NCBI GenBank assembly: GCA_041687495.1
Contig: JAWLBR010000045.1
Span: 1-24,648 of the forward strand
Direction: 5' to 3'
Origin: JAWLBR01 sp041687495
GTDB lineage: Bacteria > Bacillota > Limnochordia > DTU087 > JAAYGB01
DNA: 24,648 bases
Under the pieces are notes generated by a model that ran no database searches, was not told the DNA's origin, and saw only the letters and a program-made list of their open reading frames with translations. Numbering within the stretch: the first letter of the stretch is position 1; the number at the start of each line of letters is the position of its first letter. Positions 1-8,047 of this stretch are shown one piece after another. A program made the translations under genes and the position numbers.

Positions 1-1308
1 CTGATTACGGCCTGTGATAAGAAAACGTCGGAGCAGTTGGAGGAGCGGTGGGAACGAATTAAGGAGTATCCAATTGAGTTCAGGCTTGGAGAGGACTATC
101 TGCAGGGACTTGAACACTATGATTGCGTCTTCCTAGCTCCCGGTCTACCCAAGGAACTGCCCGAGATCAAAGCCCTGGCTGACACGAAAGTGGAAATCTG
201 CAGCGAGATGGGATTGTTTATGTCACTCAACCCGGCACCGATGGTGGGGGTTACCGGCAGCAGTGGCAAAACGACAACGACAACCCTAATTGGGAAAATG
301 CTGGGTCATGGGCAAAGGGCTTTCGTCGGTGGGAATATCGGTACTCCACTATTGGGGCACATAGGGAACATCACTCGAGAGGACTGTGTGGTACTTGAAC
401 TCTCCAGCTTTCAGTTGGAGGTTCTGGATCGCAGCCCTGAGATTGCGGTACTGACTAACATTACGCCGAACCACCTAGACATTCATCCTAGCATGGATGC
501 GTACATTGCCGCCAAGAAGCGTATTTTTCAGTTTCAGGCGCCTCATTACAGCCTTGTTCTCAATCAAGATGACCCAGTGACCAAAAGTCTTTCTGCCGAG
601 GCTGGCAGTCAGGTCTACTTTTTCAGCAGACTCCAAGAGGTGACAAGGGGAGCATTTGTCCGGGATGGGAAGATCGTACTGCGCAATGTGGCACCGCTGG
701 CTCACGCCGCAGATAGGGAACTATGCGATGTATCTGATGTTCGGTTAGTTGGTACCCACAACTTAGAGAATGTTCTGGCCGCGGTTACGGCTGCAGCTTT
801 GGGCGGCGCGTCTGTGAAAGCGTTAGTGTCAGTCATAACTACATTTAGTGGAGTATCGCATCGGTTGGAGAAGGTGCGGGAAGTCGATGGAGTACAGTTT
901 TACAATGACTCCATTGCGACCACTCCAACGCGAGCGGTGGCTGGAATCAAGGCCTTTGCAGAACCCATCGTGCTGATTGCCGGTGGGTACGACAAAAATC
1001 TGCCCTTTGATGACTTCGCTGAGGTGGTCGCCCAGAGGGTGAAATCTGTAGTGCTGATGGGAGCCGCCGCGGACAAAATTGAGCATGCTATTCGCGAGAA
1101 GGAGAAGCTGTTTGGACGGACTGTCCCACTGCAAAGAGCTGATAGCTTTGATGATGCAGTTAATCGGGCCAGTGCCCTAGCCACTCCTGGAGATGTGGTG
1201 TTGATGTCACCGGCCTGTGCCAGTTACGACATGTTTCGCAACTTCGAGGAAAGAGGCAATCGTTTTCGGGAGTTAGTGGCATCACTCATCAGACGGATCG
1301 CTAAGTAA
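1..1308 (+). CDS. murD: UDP-N-acetylmuramoyl-L-alanine:D-glutamate ligase MurD (5' end outside window)
   Basis: MurD adds D-glutamate to UDP-MurNAc-L-Ala in the cytoplasm, an ATP-dependent step of peptidoglycan precursor synthesis. The frame is open from base 1, and an apparent TTG at 37 is internal, because the preceding codons encode a MurD-like stretch (TACDKKTSEQLEERW). The true start is therefore off the window and about 30-40 N-terminal residues are missing. Visible family motifs are the ATP loop VTGSSGKTTTT, GGNIGTPLLG, the ELSSFQLE segment, NITPNHLDIH, NDSIATTPT, LIAGGYDK and the C-terminal SPACASYDMFRNFEERG. The last two point to MurD rather than MurC, MurE or MurF. The gene ends with TAA 26 nt before rph. 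No intact upstream partner can be seen. Confidence 0.95.
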   Translation: MITACDKKTSEQLEERWERIKEYPIEFRLGEDYLQGLEHYDCVFLAPGLPKELPEIKALADTKVEICSEMGLFMSLNPAPMVGVTGSSGKTTTTTLIGKMLGHGQRAFVGGNIGTPLLGHIGNITREDCVVLELSSFQLEVLDRSPEIAVLTNITPNHLDIHPSMDAYIAAKKRIFQFQAPHYSLVLNQDDPVTKSLSAEAGSQVYFFSRLQEVTRGAFVRDGKIVLRNVAPLAHAADRELCDVSDVRLVGTHNLENVLAAVTAAALGGASVKALVSVITTFSGVSHRLEKVREVDGVQFYNDSIATTPTRAVAGIKAFAEPIVLIAGGYDKNLPFDDFAEVVAQRVKSVVLMGAAADKIEHAIREKEKLFGRTVPLQRADSFDDAVNRASALATPGDVVLMSPACASYDMFRNFEERGNRFRELVASLIRRIAK

Positions 1309-1334
1309 GGCCATATTCAGGGAGGAGATTTATC

Positions 1335-2114
1335 TTGGCAAGGATAGATGGAAGACGTGCAGATCAGCTACGGGAGGTCAAGCTAACGCGCAACTTCAGT
1401 AAGTACGCGGAAGGCTCGGTATTGATTGAGGCAGGGGAGACGAAAGTCATCTGTACCGCCAGCGTGGAGGAGAAGGTTCCTCCATTTCTACGGGGGACAG
1501 GCCAGGGGTGGGTCACCGCTGAGTATTCCATGCTGCCACGAGCTACAGAAACCCGCAATGTTCGAGAAGCCGCTAAGGGTAAGCTCAGCGGAAGGACCTC
1601 GGAGATCCAACGGCTCATTGGTCGTGCTTTGCGATCGGTAGTGGACCTAAAGGCCTTGGGTGAACGCACAATTTGGCTGGACTGCGATGTTATCCAAGCC
1701 GACGGGGGAACAAGAACGGCATCGGTAACAGGGGCTTTCATCGCACTGATGGAAGCGATGAACTACCTATCGAAGAACCTGAACTGGACTTCTTTCCCAA
1801 TTACCAATTTTGTTGCTGCCACCAGTGTCGGGATTCTTGACGGCCAGCCGATCTTGGATCTATGCTACGTAGAGGACTCCAGAGCGCAAGTGGATATGAA
1901 TGTGGTGATGACCGGCGACGGGCGCCTAATCGAAATTCAAGGGACTGCCGAAGAGTTTCCATTCAGCCGGGATGAGATGAATCAGCTCTTGGATCTGGCT
2001 CAAAAGGGAATCAATGAACTAATTGATATGCAGAAACAACTGCTTACTGCTGATCTGGCGTCACGTATCGGAGGAATCCGCAATGTTAGAATTGGTACTA
2101 GCTTCCAGGAATAA
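1335..2114 (+). CDS. rph: Ribonuclease PH
   Basis: Phosphate-dependent 3'-5' exoribonuclease that trims the 3' ends of tRNA precursors. The TTG start at 1335 is chosen because GGGAGGAG lies 8-10 nt upstream and the protein then begins MARIDGRRADQLR, the expected RNase PH N-terminus. The 259 residues match the usual 240-260. Family signatures include RGTGQGWVTAEYSMLPRAT, GRTSEIQRLIGRALR, the GGTRTAS phosphate-binding stretch at about residues 124-130 and the DSRAQVDMNVVMTG region. The 3' end overlaps the pyrophosphatase gene by 32 nt, which suggests coupled translation. A tRNA operon lies about 750 bp downstream of its stop. Confidence 0.96.
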   Translation: MARIDGRRADQLREVKLTRNFSKYAEGSVLIEAGETKVICTASVEEKVPPFLRGTGQGWVTAEYSMLPRATETRNVREAAKGKLSGRTSEIQRLIGRALRSVVDLKALGERTIWLDCDVIQADGGTRTASVTGAFIALMEAMNYLSKNLNWTSFPITNFVAATSVGILDGQPILDLCYVEDSRAQVDMNVVMTGDGRLIEIQGTAEEFPFSRDEMNQLLDLAQKGINELIDMQKQLLTADLASRIGGIRNVRIGTSFQE

Positions 2115-2706
2115 GCACAAGCTTAACGAGTTCCGAAGCATGCTTCAGCCGTTGGGGATCACAGTGGTTTCGGTGAGCGACTTTTCTGGAGTTCCTGAAG
2201 TTGAGGAAGATGGCGATACCTTCGAGGCCAATGCGATCAAGAAGGCAGTGGAGGTGGCCGAGCGGCTGAAGTTGCCCGTTCTGGCTGACGATTCAGGGCT
2301 AGAAGTGGACGCCCTGGGAGGTGCTCCTGGAGTGCGCTCAGCTCGGTACGCCGGCGAAGACGCAAGTGACGCTGCCAACAACGATAAACTGCTGCTTGCA
2401 CTCAAGGAAGTTCCCAACGAGAAACGTACCGGAAGGTTTCGCTGCGTCATAGCCTTTGCACTGCCTGGGGCAGATGGTTCAGTCGAGGTTCAGACCGCTG
2501 AGGGTTCGTGCCCAGGTCAGATTGGCCATGAATCGAAGGGGGACCATGGGTTCGGCTATGATCCGTTGTTTATTGTGCCCGAGTATAACCAAACCTTTGC
2601 TCAACTTGAGCCTGAAGTAAAGAACTCGATTAGTCACAGGGCTAAGGCGATGGCGAACGTCTACAGCCTTCTCAGACAGTGGAAAGAGACTGCGAACGAT
2701 AGATAA
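2083..2706 (+). CDS. rdgB: XTP/dITP pyrophosphatase (RdgB/HAM1 family)
   Basis: Hydrolyses non-canonical purine nucleoside triphosphates (dITP, XTP) to monophosphates, keeping them out of DNA and RNA. The ATG at 2083 is preferred over in-frame starts further upstream because GGAGGAA lies about 7 nt before it and the protein then starts MLELVLASRNKHK, with the family's SRNxxK substrate-binding motif at the N-terminus. Other motifs are GDTFEANAIKKA, LADDSGLEVDALGGAPGVRSARYAG (catalytic Asp in DDSGL), GFGYDPLF and NSISHRAKA. At 207 residues it is full length. The start lies inside rph, the rph-rdgB pair being common in Bacillota. No terminator is evident after it. Confidence 0.95.
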   Translation: MLELVLASRNKHKLNEFRSMLQPLGITVVSVSDFSGVPEVEEDGDTFEANAIKKAVEVAERLKLPVLADDSGLEVDALGGAPGVRSARYAGEDASDAANNDKLLLALKEVPNEKRTGRFRCVIAFALPGADGSVEVQTAEGSCPGQIGHESKGDHGFGYDPLFIVPEYNQTFAQLEPEVKNSISHRAKAMANVYSLLRQWKETANDR

Positions 2707-2792
2707 GGGGCTGTCCCAAACCGTCCGATTTTACTAGGATTGCTGGCTAAATGTAGACATCTTTTCCCAGTAAAGATTCACTGGTTTTGGGG

Positions 2793-2821
2793 TTGACGAA
2801 GGTGCATCAGGGTGGTATACT
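2793..2821 (+). promoter_or_regulatory. Sigma-70-type promoter of the tRNA operon
   Basis: TTGACG at 2793-2798 and TATACT at 2816-2821 are separated by exactly 17 bp, each hexamer one mismatch from consensus. Transcription would start near 2828, about 40 nt before the first tRNA. It is the clearest promoter in the window, as expected for a stable RNA operon. Confidence 0.8.
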
Positions 2822-2866
2822 CATTATTGTTCGCTGCTGATGAACGGCGCAGTGAACAGAGCGAAT

Positions 2867-2944
<78 letters not shown>

Positions 2945-3026
2945 CTATCATCGCCACTGATGCGAGGCAATTCCAAGATTTGCGTGTTGTACTGGAAGTC
3001 AGTGTGTGATAAGCTTAATGTTGCTT

Positions 3027-3100
3027 GCGGGAGTAGCTCAATGGTAGAGCCCTGGCCTTCCAAGCCAGTTATGCGGGTTCGATTCCCGTCTCCCGCTCCA
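3027..3100 (+). tRNA. tRNA-Gly (anticodon TCC)
   Basis: The acceptor stem GCGGGAG/CTCCCGC is followed by an encoded TCCA. The anticodon stem CTGGC/GCCAG encloses CTTCCAA, giving anticodon TCC. The T-loop GGTTCGATTCC is present. An 82-nt spacer separates it from tRNA-Pro. Confidence 0.97.
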
Positions 3101-3129
3101 TCAAAGCAGCACAAACTCAATGGCAGCGA

Positions 3130-3205
3130 GCGCCTGTAGCTCAGGGGATAGAGCATCGGACTTCTAATCCGAGTGCCGCAGGTTCGATTCCTGCCAGGCG
3201 CACCA
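3130..3205 (+). tRNA. tRNA-Arg (anticodon TCT)
   Basis: The acceptor stem GCGCCTG/CAGGCGC is followed by an encoded ACCA. The anticodon stem CGGA/TCCG encloses CTTCTAA, giving anticodon TCT, which reads AGA/AGG. The T-arm GGTTCGATTCC is present. Confidence 0.97.
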
Positions 3206-3217
3206 GATACAAAACAT

Positions 3218-3295
3218 GGTGGGTGTAGCTCAGTTGGTTAGAGCGCCAGGTTGTGGCCCTGGAGGCCGTGGGTTCGAATCCCATCACTCACCCCA
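3218..3295 (+). tRNA. tRNA-His (anticodon GTG)
   Basis: The anticodon stem CCAGG/CCTGG encloses TTGTGGC, giving anticodon GTG. An extra 5' G at 3218 faces discriminator C at 3292, the G-1:C73 pair specific to tRNA-His. The acceptor stem GTGGGTG/CACTCAC has one G-T wobble and CCA is encoded. It is the last tRNA of the operon. Confidence 0.97.
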
Positions 3296-3297
3296 GT

Positions 3298-3336
3298 AAA
3301 GCGGTAGTAGAGATTGCGATTTCTACTACCGCTTTT
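3298..3336 (+). terminator. Terminator of the tRNA operon
   Basis: AAAGCGGTAGTAGA pairs with TCTACTACCGCTTT as a perfect 14-bp stem around a 10-nt loop and ends in TTTT. It begins three bases after the tRNA-His CCA. Confidence 0.85.
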
Positions 3337-3505
3337 GCATTTGTCGCTGAATGCGCTGCGAGCAGAACCATATAGATAGTAGTCGATCCCTGCAGAATCC
3401 TGAAACCGAATCGGCATTTGCACATGAAACGTTTTTGTTGTCTTTCTGAAACTTGTCCACTTCTGAAAGCGAAATTGTCTATGATGTCTGCATATAACGA
3501 TTCAA

Positions 3506-3519
3506 CTATAACGTTATAG
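3506..3519. promoter_or_regulatory. 14-bp perfect palindrome, candidate operator
   Basis: CTATAACGTTATAG is its own reverse complement, and a second TATAACG lies 15 bp upstream at 3493-3499. An AT-rich palindrome with a CG centre in an operon leader is typical of a repressor site, but no regulator gene lies nearby. Confidence 0.4.
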
Positions 3520-3708
3520 ACGGACAATGCTATCACTGAATAGGCAAGCTGTTCCAGTTGTTCCTACATAAGTGGCAATCTTGCGTAATTAGAAATTCAT
3601 CCTTAACCTAGCAGGAAATCCAGGGGTCTACGCAAAATATATGTAACATAGGATTGTTAACAACCCGGAAACATTACTGGGGGTGGTGCTTGCCAAAGCT
3701 CATCAATG

Positions 3709-3732
3709 CACTGAGTCAGTTTTGACTCGGTG
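3709..3732 (+). promoter_or_regulatory. Hairpin in the importer leader
   Basis: CACTGAGTCA pairs with TGACTCGGTG (one G-T pair) around a GTTT loop. It overlaps the only TTGACT -35-like hexamer in the leader and ends 52 nt before the start codon. It could be an operator over the promoter or an mRNA leader hairpin. Confidence 0.4.
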
Positions 3733-3784
3733 TTTCAGAAAGTGTAGCAAATCCAATGGTAAGTCAAAAAAGGGAGGTCAAACA

Positions 3785-5746
3785 ATGTTGAAACGCCTAT
3801 CAGTACTTATGGTAGCGCTGCTCGCAGTTGTAGCTTTGAGCTCGGTGGCCCTGGCCTACAATGAGGCTCCAATGCTTTCAGAGAAGGTTAAGGCTGGTCT
3901 GCTTCCGCCGGTTGACGAGCGGTTGCCTGAGAATCCAATGGTCATCAAGCCTCTGCGTGAGGTTGGTAAGTACGGCGGCACTTGGGTTCGCCAAGGAATG
4001 GACCGTAACTGGGCCCACGTTCGGATGCTGATGTACGGACACTCTCCTATCCGTTGGGAAGACGATGGCATGGCTATTGTCGGCAACTGGGTAGAGAAGT
4101 GGGAGTCCAACGCAGACCGGACCCTCTGGACCCTGCACGTTCGCAAGGGCATCAAGTGGTCTGACGGCGCTCCAATGACCGCCAATGACTTCATGTTCTG
4201 GTGGAACGACATGGTTTTGAACAACGAGATGTCCGACCCTGTGCCGGATATGTTCATCTCCGGTGGCGAGACTGCTGAGATTACGGCTCCGGATGACTAC
4301 ACCATCCAAGTCAAGTTTGCTGAGACTGCACCACTGCTGCCTGAGCGCTTGGCGATGTGGGTTAACGGTGGTCACGGTGAGCGGATGATCGTTCCAGCTC
4401 ACTACTTGAAGCAGTTCCACCCCGACTACTCCGACGCCGAAGACTTTGAAGTTTTCGAAGAGATGATGGAGTGGTGGTTCAACCCAGAGTGTCCGGTTCT
4501 CACTGAGTGGATGCCGGTACAGCACGAGGTTTCCCGCCGCCTGATTCTGGAGCGGAACCCGTACTACTACGCTGTTGACACTGCTGGTAACCAACTGCCT
4601 TACATCGATCGCATTGAGGTCAACATGGTTGAAGACCTTGAGGTCATCAAGCTGAAGATCCTCAACGGCGAAGCAGATATGCAAGTTCGTCCGTACTTGG
4701 CTACTTCTGACCTTTCGATGATGAAGAAGGGTGAAGCGTCAGGTAACTTCAAGGTTCTGCTTTGGGATAGTGGTTCTGGTACTGGTCCGATTTTCTACCC
4801 GAACTGGACCCATCCTGATCCAGACAAGAAGGAACTCTATCGTATGCCTGAGTTCCGCCGTGCGCTTTCGTTGGCAATCAACCGGCCACGGATGCAGAAA
4901 ATGCTGTACTTTGGTCTTGGTGAAATCACCACAGGTACCTTCAGCCCGAAGGCTGCTGAGTACAACCGCACCGAAGAGGGCGCTGCCACCTTCCAAGAGT
5001 GGAAGACCGCTTACAGCGATTACGATCCAGAGCGGGCTAAGAAGCTGTTGGATTCTATCGGCGTTGTGGACACAAACGGTGACGGCTGGAGAGAAATGCC
5101 AAACGGCAAGCCTCTGAGTGTCCGGATCGACCGTAACGCTGCTACTAACCGGACCGACACCCAAGCTAATGAGATGGTGAAGGCTGACTGGGAAGCCATT
5201 GGCGTCAGGACTCTCCTGAACCCGGTCGACGGTTCGCAAATGACGCTGTTCGATAGCAGCGGTACCTTTGACTGGCACGACAGCTGGGAGTTGGGCGACG
5301 GCCCGAACCACCTGGTCTTCCCGCAGTGGATTGTTCCCATCGACGTAAGCCGTTGGGCACCACTGAACGGTGGTTGGTACTCTGTCCAAGGTACTTCCAA
5401 GGAAGGCACCGAACTGGACAAGGCTCCTCGTGACCGCAGTCCTGTCCGTGAGCAGCCTGAGGCAGGCGGCCCAGTAGAGCGACTGCAAAAGCTGTATGAC
5501 CTGGCTAAGGTTGAGCCGGATGAGGCCCGTCGTGACGAGCTGGTGCTCGAGATGATCCGCATCCACATCGAAGAAGGTCCGTTCTTTATCGGTACTGTTG
5601 CTAACTACCCACGGATCGTGGTCGTCAGCAACAAGATGAAAAACGTGCCGGACAAAGATGACTTGGCTCTGGGCGGTTTCGTGAATCCCTGGATCGTTCC
5701 TTATCCAGCAGTCACCAACCCAGCTCAATACTGGATGGCTGACTAG
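3785..5746 (+). CDS. Opp/Dpp-family ABC transporter substrate-binding protein
   Basis: Extracytoplasmic solute-binding protein of the SBP_bac_5 family, delivering peptides or oligosaccharides to the permeases encoded downstream. The ATG at 3785 is chosen because AGGGAGG lies 7 nt upstream and the protein then begins with a signal peptide (MLKRLSV, a hydrophobic core, then VALA at 21-24 before Tyr25). The family stretch at residues 101-136 includes NWVEKW, TLHVRKGIKWSDG and TANDF. A KYGGTW motif lies at 62-67. At 653 residues it is longer than the common 530-600. There is no cysteine at the cleavage site, so it does not look like a lipoprotein. Related proteins in Thermotoga bind oligosaccharides although annotated as peptide-binding, so the substrate is open. 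It is the first gene of a five-gene operon. Confidence 0.92.
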   Translation: MLKRLSVLMVALLAVVALSSVALAYNEAPMLSEKVKAGLLPPVDERLPENPMVIKPLREVGKYGGTWVRQGMDRNWAHVRMLMYGHSPIRWEDDGMAIVGNWVEKWESNADRTLWTLHVRKGIKWSDGAPMTANDFMFWWNDMVLNNEMSDPVPDMFISGGETAEITAPDDYTIQVKFAETAPLLPERLAMWVNGGHGERMIVPAHYLKQFHPDYSDAEDFEVFEEMMEWWFNPECPVLTEWMPVQHEVSRRLILERNPYYYAVDTAGNQLPYIDRIEVNMVEDLEVIKLKILNGEADMQVRPYLATSDLSMMKKGEASGNFKVLLWDSGSGTGPIFYPNWTHPDPDKKELYRMPEFRRALSLAINRPRMQKMLYFGLGEITTGTFSPKAAEYNRTEEGAATFQEWKTAYSDYDPERAKKLLDSIGVVDTNGDGWREMPNGKPLSVRIDRNAATNRTDTQANEMVKADWEAIGVRTLLNPVDGSQMTLFDSSGTFDWHDSWELGDGPNHLVFPQWIVPIDVSRWAPLNGGWYSVQGTSKEGTELDKAPRDRSPVREQPEAGGPVERLQKLYDLAKVEPDEARRDELVLEMIRIHIEEGPFFIGTVANYPRIVVVSNKMKNVPDKDDLALGGFVNPWIVPYPAVTNPAQYWMAD

Positions 5747-5769
5747 GATAGGTAACGTACAGGCATTAA

Positions 5770-5797
5770 GGTCGGGGGAGCTTTTGCTCCCCCGACC
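5770..5797 (+). terminator. Perfect hairpin between binding-protein and permease genes
   Basis: GGTCGGGGGAGC and GCTCCCCCGACC form a perfect 12-bp GC-rich stem with a TTTT loop, 24 nt after the stop codon. There is no T-tract, so it is more likely a 3'-stabilising or partial-termination hairpin that gives more binding protein than permease. Confidence 0.6.
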
Positions 5798-5873
5798 ATC
5801 TGATGCACCTAAGTGACGAGAATGCAAGACAATGGCACGTAGATTCTAACAACGCTGAAGGAAGTGATGCGGC

Positions 5874-6857
5874 ATGATGGCCTTCATTGGGCGGAGATTC
5901 ATTTACATGGTCACCACCCTGGTGTTTGTCTCCATCATCGGGTTCATCCTAATCAACTTGCCGCCGGGTTCGTACCTTGAGGTTTACAAGGCGGAATTGA
6001 TGATTCAGGGTACAAGTACAGCTGACCAACAGATAGCGGCTCTAGACCAACGGTACGGATTGAGTCAACCTATCTATGTGCAGTATTTCAAGTGGATGTC
6101 TGGATTTATTCGAGGTGACTTTGGTCGGTCATTCCAGTTTAACCGAGAAGTTGGAGAGCTGATCTGGAACCGACTCGGTTTCACGGCTCTAGTGTCTCTG
6201 ATTAGTTTGCTCTTTAGTTGGGTCGTAGCTCTTCCAATCGGCATCTACTCGGCCACACATAAGTACTCGGTTGCTGATAACATCTTTACTTTCTTTTCGT
6301 TCATTGGCTTAAGCGTACCTGGCTTTCTAATTGCACTAGTCTTGATGGTGATTTCATCGCAGGTGTTTGGGTTTTCCGTCGGTGGTCTGTTCTCCCGTGC
6401 TTTCGAGAACGCACCGTGGAGCTTTGCTAAGCTAGTAGACTTTCTCAAACACGCTTGGATTCCAGTTATCGTTGTCGGCATGGCTGGTACAGCCGGTTTG
6501 ATGCGGATGATGCGGGGCAACTTGCTTGACATTCTTAATATGCAGTATGTACAAACCGCAAGAGCTAAGGGGTTAGCTGAGCGCAAGGTTGTCTATAAGC
6601 ATGCTGTTCGAAACGCACTTCATCCTCTGATTATGAGTCTTGGTATGAGCTTGCCGGCTCTTATTTCCGGACAAACCGTTGTGTCCATTGTTTTGAGTTT
6701 GCCGACTACGGGTCCGCTCTACTTCAACGCATTGCGGTCCCAAGACATGTTCTTGGCGGGAACGTTCTTGGTCTTTATGTCAGTCATGTTGGTTCTTGGT
6801 AACTTCCTGGCTGATATTCTACTGGCCTTGGTCGATCCGAGAATTCGCTACGAGTAA
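5874..6857 (+). CDS. Opp/Dpp-type ABC transporter permease, first subunit (DppB-like)
   Basis: Integral membrane subunit forming half of the translocation channel of the importer. The 327 residues match the DppB/OppB length. Hydrophobic segments lie near residues 10-30, 102-125, 137-160, 193-213, 252-275 and 295-320. The N-terminal topology (LPPGS after TM1, then DQRYGLSQPIYVQYFKW and GDFGRSF) is typical of this subunit. The EAA loop that contacts the ATPase is visible at about 229-251 (ARAKGLAERKVVYKHAVRNA). The start is the first of two adjacent ATGs, with AAGGAAG about 10 nt upstream. It lies 127 bp after the binding-protein gene and 15 bp before the second permease gene. Confidence 0.93.
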   Translation: MMAFIGRRFIYMVTTLVFVSIIGFILINLPPGSYLEVYKAELMIQGTSTADQQIAALDQRYGLSQPIYVQYFKWMSGFIRGDFGRSFQFNREVGELIWNRLGFTALVSLISLLFSWVVALPIGIYSATHKYSVADNIFTFFSFIGLSVPGFLIALVLMVISSQVFGFSVGGLFSRAFENAPWSFAKLVDFLKHAWIPVIVVGMAGTAGLMRMMRGNLLDILNMQYVQTARAKGLAERKVVYKHAVRNALHPLIMSLGMSLPALISGQTVVSIVLSLPTTGPLYFNALRSQDMFLAGTFLVFMSVMLVLGNFLADILLALVDPRIRYE

Positions 6858-6872
6858 AGGGAGGTCGGGGAA

Positions 6873-8015
6873 ATGGCTACTGAACCAGTTGTATCAACCA
6901 GTGGTGAAAAGGAAAGCGCGTTAGAGACAAAAAACAAGTCCTTGACCCAGGGCCAGTTAATCTGGCGGCGTTTTCTAAGGAATCGATTGGCGGTTGCCGG
7001 TGGGATTCTTGTTATAGCTCTCTATCTGGTGATGGCACTGTTTCCGGGATTTTTCGCAACCTATGATTATGTGGAGCAGCGGGAGGATTACCTATATGCC
7101 CCTCCGCAGATGCCACAGTTCATAGATGAAGAAGGTAAATTCCATCTACGTCCGTTCGTATATGGTATTACCACCGAGTTGGACATGGAGACCTTTGACT
7201 GGGTGCACACATTCGATACTTCACAAAAATACCCCATTCACTTCTTTGTTCGGGGTGATGAGCACCGTCTGTTGGGGCTGATTCCGACTAACATTCGTTT
7301 GTTTGGTGTGGAGAAACCAGGTACACTGTTCCTGTTTGGAACAGATGACCTGGGACGTGACCTTTACAGCCGGATTCTTCACGGCGGACAGGTTTCGTTG
7401 ACTGTAGGTCTTCTGGGTGTAATGCTCACGATTTTGTTGGGATCTGTGCTTGGAACCATATCCGGGTACTATGGCGGCATTATTGACAACGTTATCCAAA
7501 GGATTGTGGAACTGCTCTTGTCGTTCCCAGATATTCCCCTTTGGGCCGCCTTGGCTGCTGCCGTTCCTCCGGAGTGGTCACCGACTAAAGTGTTCTTCTC
7601 TATATCGGTGATTCTGTCGCTGAGGAACTGGACTGGCCTAGCACGTCAGGTTCGGGCGAAGATTCTTGCATACCGTGAAGAGGACTACGCTGTGGCTGCA
7701 CAGGCCATGGGCGCGTCTGACGCTCGGATCATCTTGATTCATATGCTTCCGAACGCATTTAGTCACATCATTGTTGTTGCAACACTGTCTATCCCAGGCA
7801 TGATCCTAGCTGAGACGTCTCTGAGTTTCTTGGGTCTTGGCATTCAACCACCGGTAACTAGCTGGGGCGTTCTGCTGCAGCAGGCACAGCAAGTTAGCGT
7901 GGTCTTGGAACGTCCGTGGCTGCTGTTGCCTGGTCTGTTCGTGGTCATTGCGGTACTGTCTTTCAACTTCTTGGGCGATGGCATTCGAGATGCAGTAGAT
8001 CCGTATTCGAGCTGA
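6873..8015 (+). CDS. Opp/Dpp-type ABC transporter permease, second subunit (DppC-like) with enlarged loop
   Basis: Second channel subunit of the importer. The ATG at 6873 follows GGGAGG at 6859-6864. The N-terminus has a cytoplasmic stretch, FLRNRLA, and TM1 at about 41-62. The DppC signature FGTDDLGRDLYSRILHGG lies at 155-172, further helices follow, and the EAA loop is near 269-293 (EDYAVAAQAMGASDARIILIH). At 380 residues it is about 80 longer than usual. The excess lies between TM1 and the FGTD motif (about 65-150) and should face outside. It reads smoothly in frame with no sign of a frameshift, so it is an insertion in the extracytoplasmic loop. Confidence 0.93.
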   Translation: MATEPVVSTSGEKESALETKNKSLTQGQLIWRRFLRNRLAVAGGILVIALYLVMALFPGFFATYDYVEQREDYLYAPPQMPQFIDEEGKFHLRPFVYGITTELDMETFDWVHTFDTSQKYPIHFFVRGDEHRLLGLIPTNIRLFGVEKPGTLFLFGTDDLGRDLYSRILHGGQVSLTVGLLGVMLTILLGSVLGTISGYYGGIIDNVIQRIVELLLSFPDIPLWAALAAAVPPEWSPTKVFFSISVILSLRNWTGLARQVRAKILAYREEDYAVAAQAMGASDARIILIHMLPNAFSHIIVVATLSIPGMILAETSLSFLGLGIQPPVTSWGVLLQQAQQVSVVLERPWLLLPGLFVVIAVLSFNFLGDGIRDAVDPYSS

Positions 8016-8047
8016 TAACCTACCGCAATGAGAGTTAAGGAGGGATC

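Larger units (their letters stand above)
3337..3784 (+). other. Long non-coding leader upstream of the ABC importer operon
   Basis: This 448-bp stretch between the tRNA terminator and the binding-protein gene contains no convincing ORF on either strand. It holds a perfect 14-bp palindrome (3506-3519), a perfect 10-bp palindrome (3654-3663), a 10-bp hairpin (3709-3732) and the ribosome binding site AGGGAGG (3771-3777). The operon promoter is probably here. TTGACT at 3722-3727 with TAGCAA 17 bp downstream is a possible match but the -10 is poor, so I do not call it. No known riboswitch was recognised. Confidence 0.6.

Noticed and set aside
37..39. TTG at 37 as the murD start
   Set aside because: The frame is open to base 1 and the upstream residues already match MurD, so the start lies outside the window.
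2707..2720. GGGGCTGTCCCAAA just after the pyrophosphatase stop, similar to ends of some insertion sequences
   Set aside because: It is a single short match with no partner repeat and no transposase.
3878..5827. Long open frames on the minus strand opposite the binding-protein gene (268 and 362 codons)
   Set aside because: They lie entirely antisense to a clear family gene with biased codon use, have no ribosome binding site and encode no recognisable motif.
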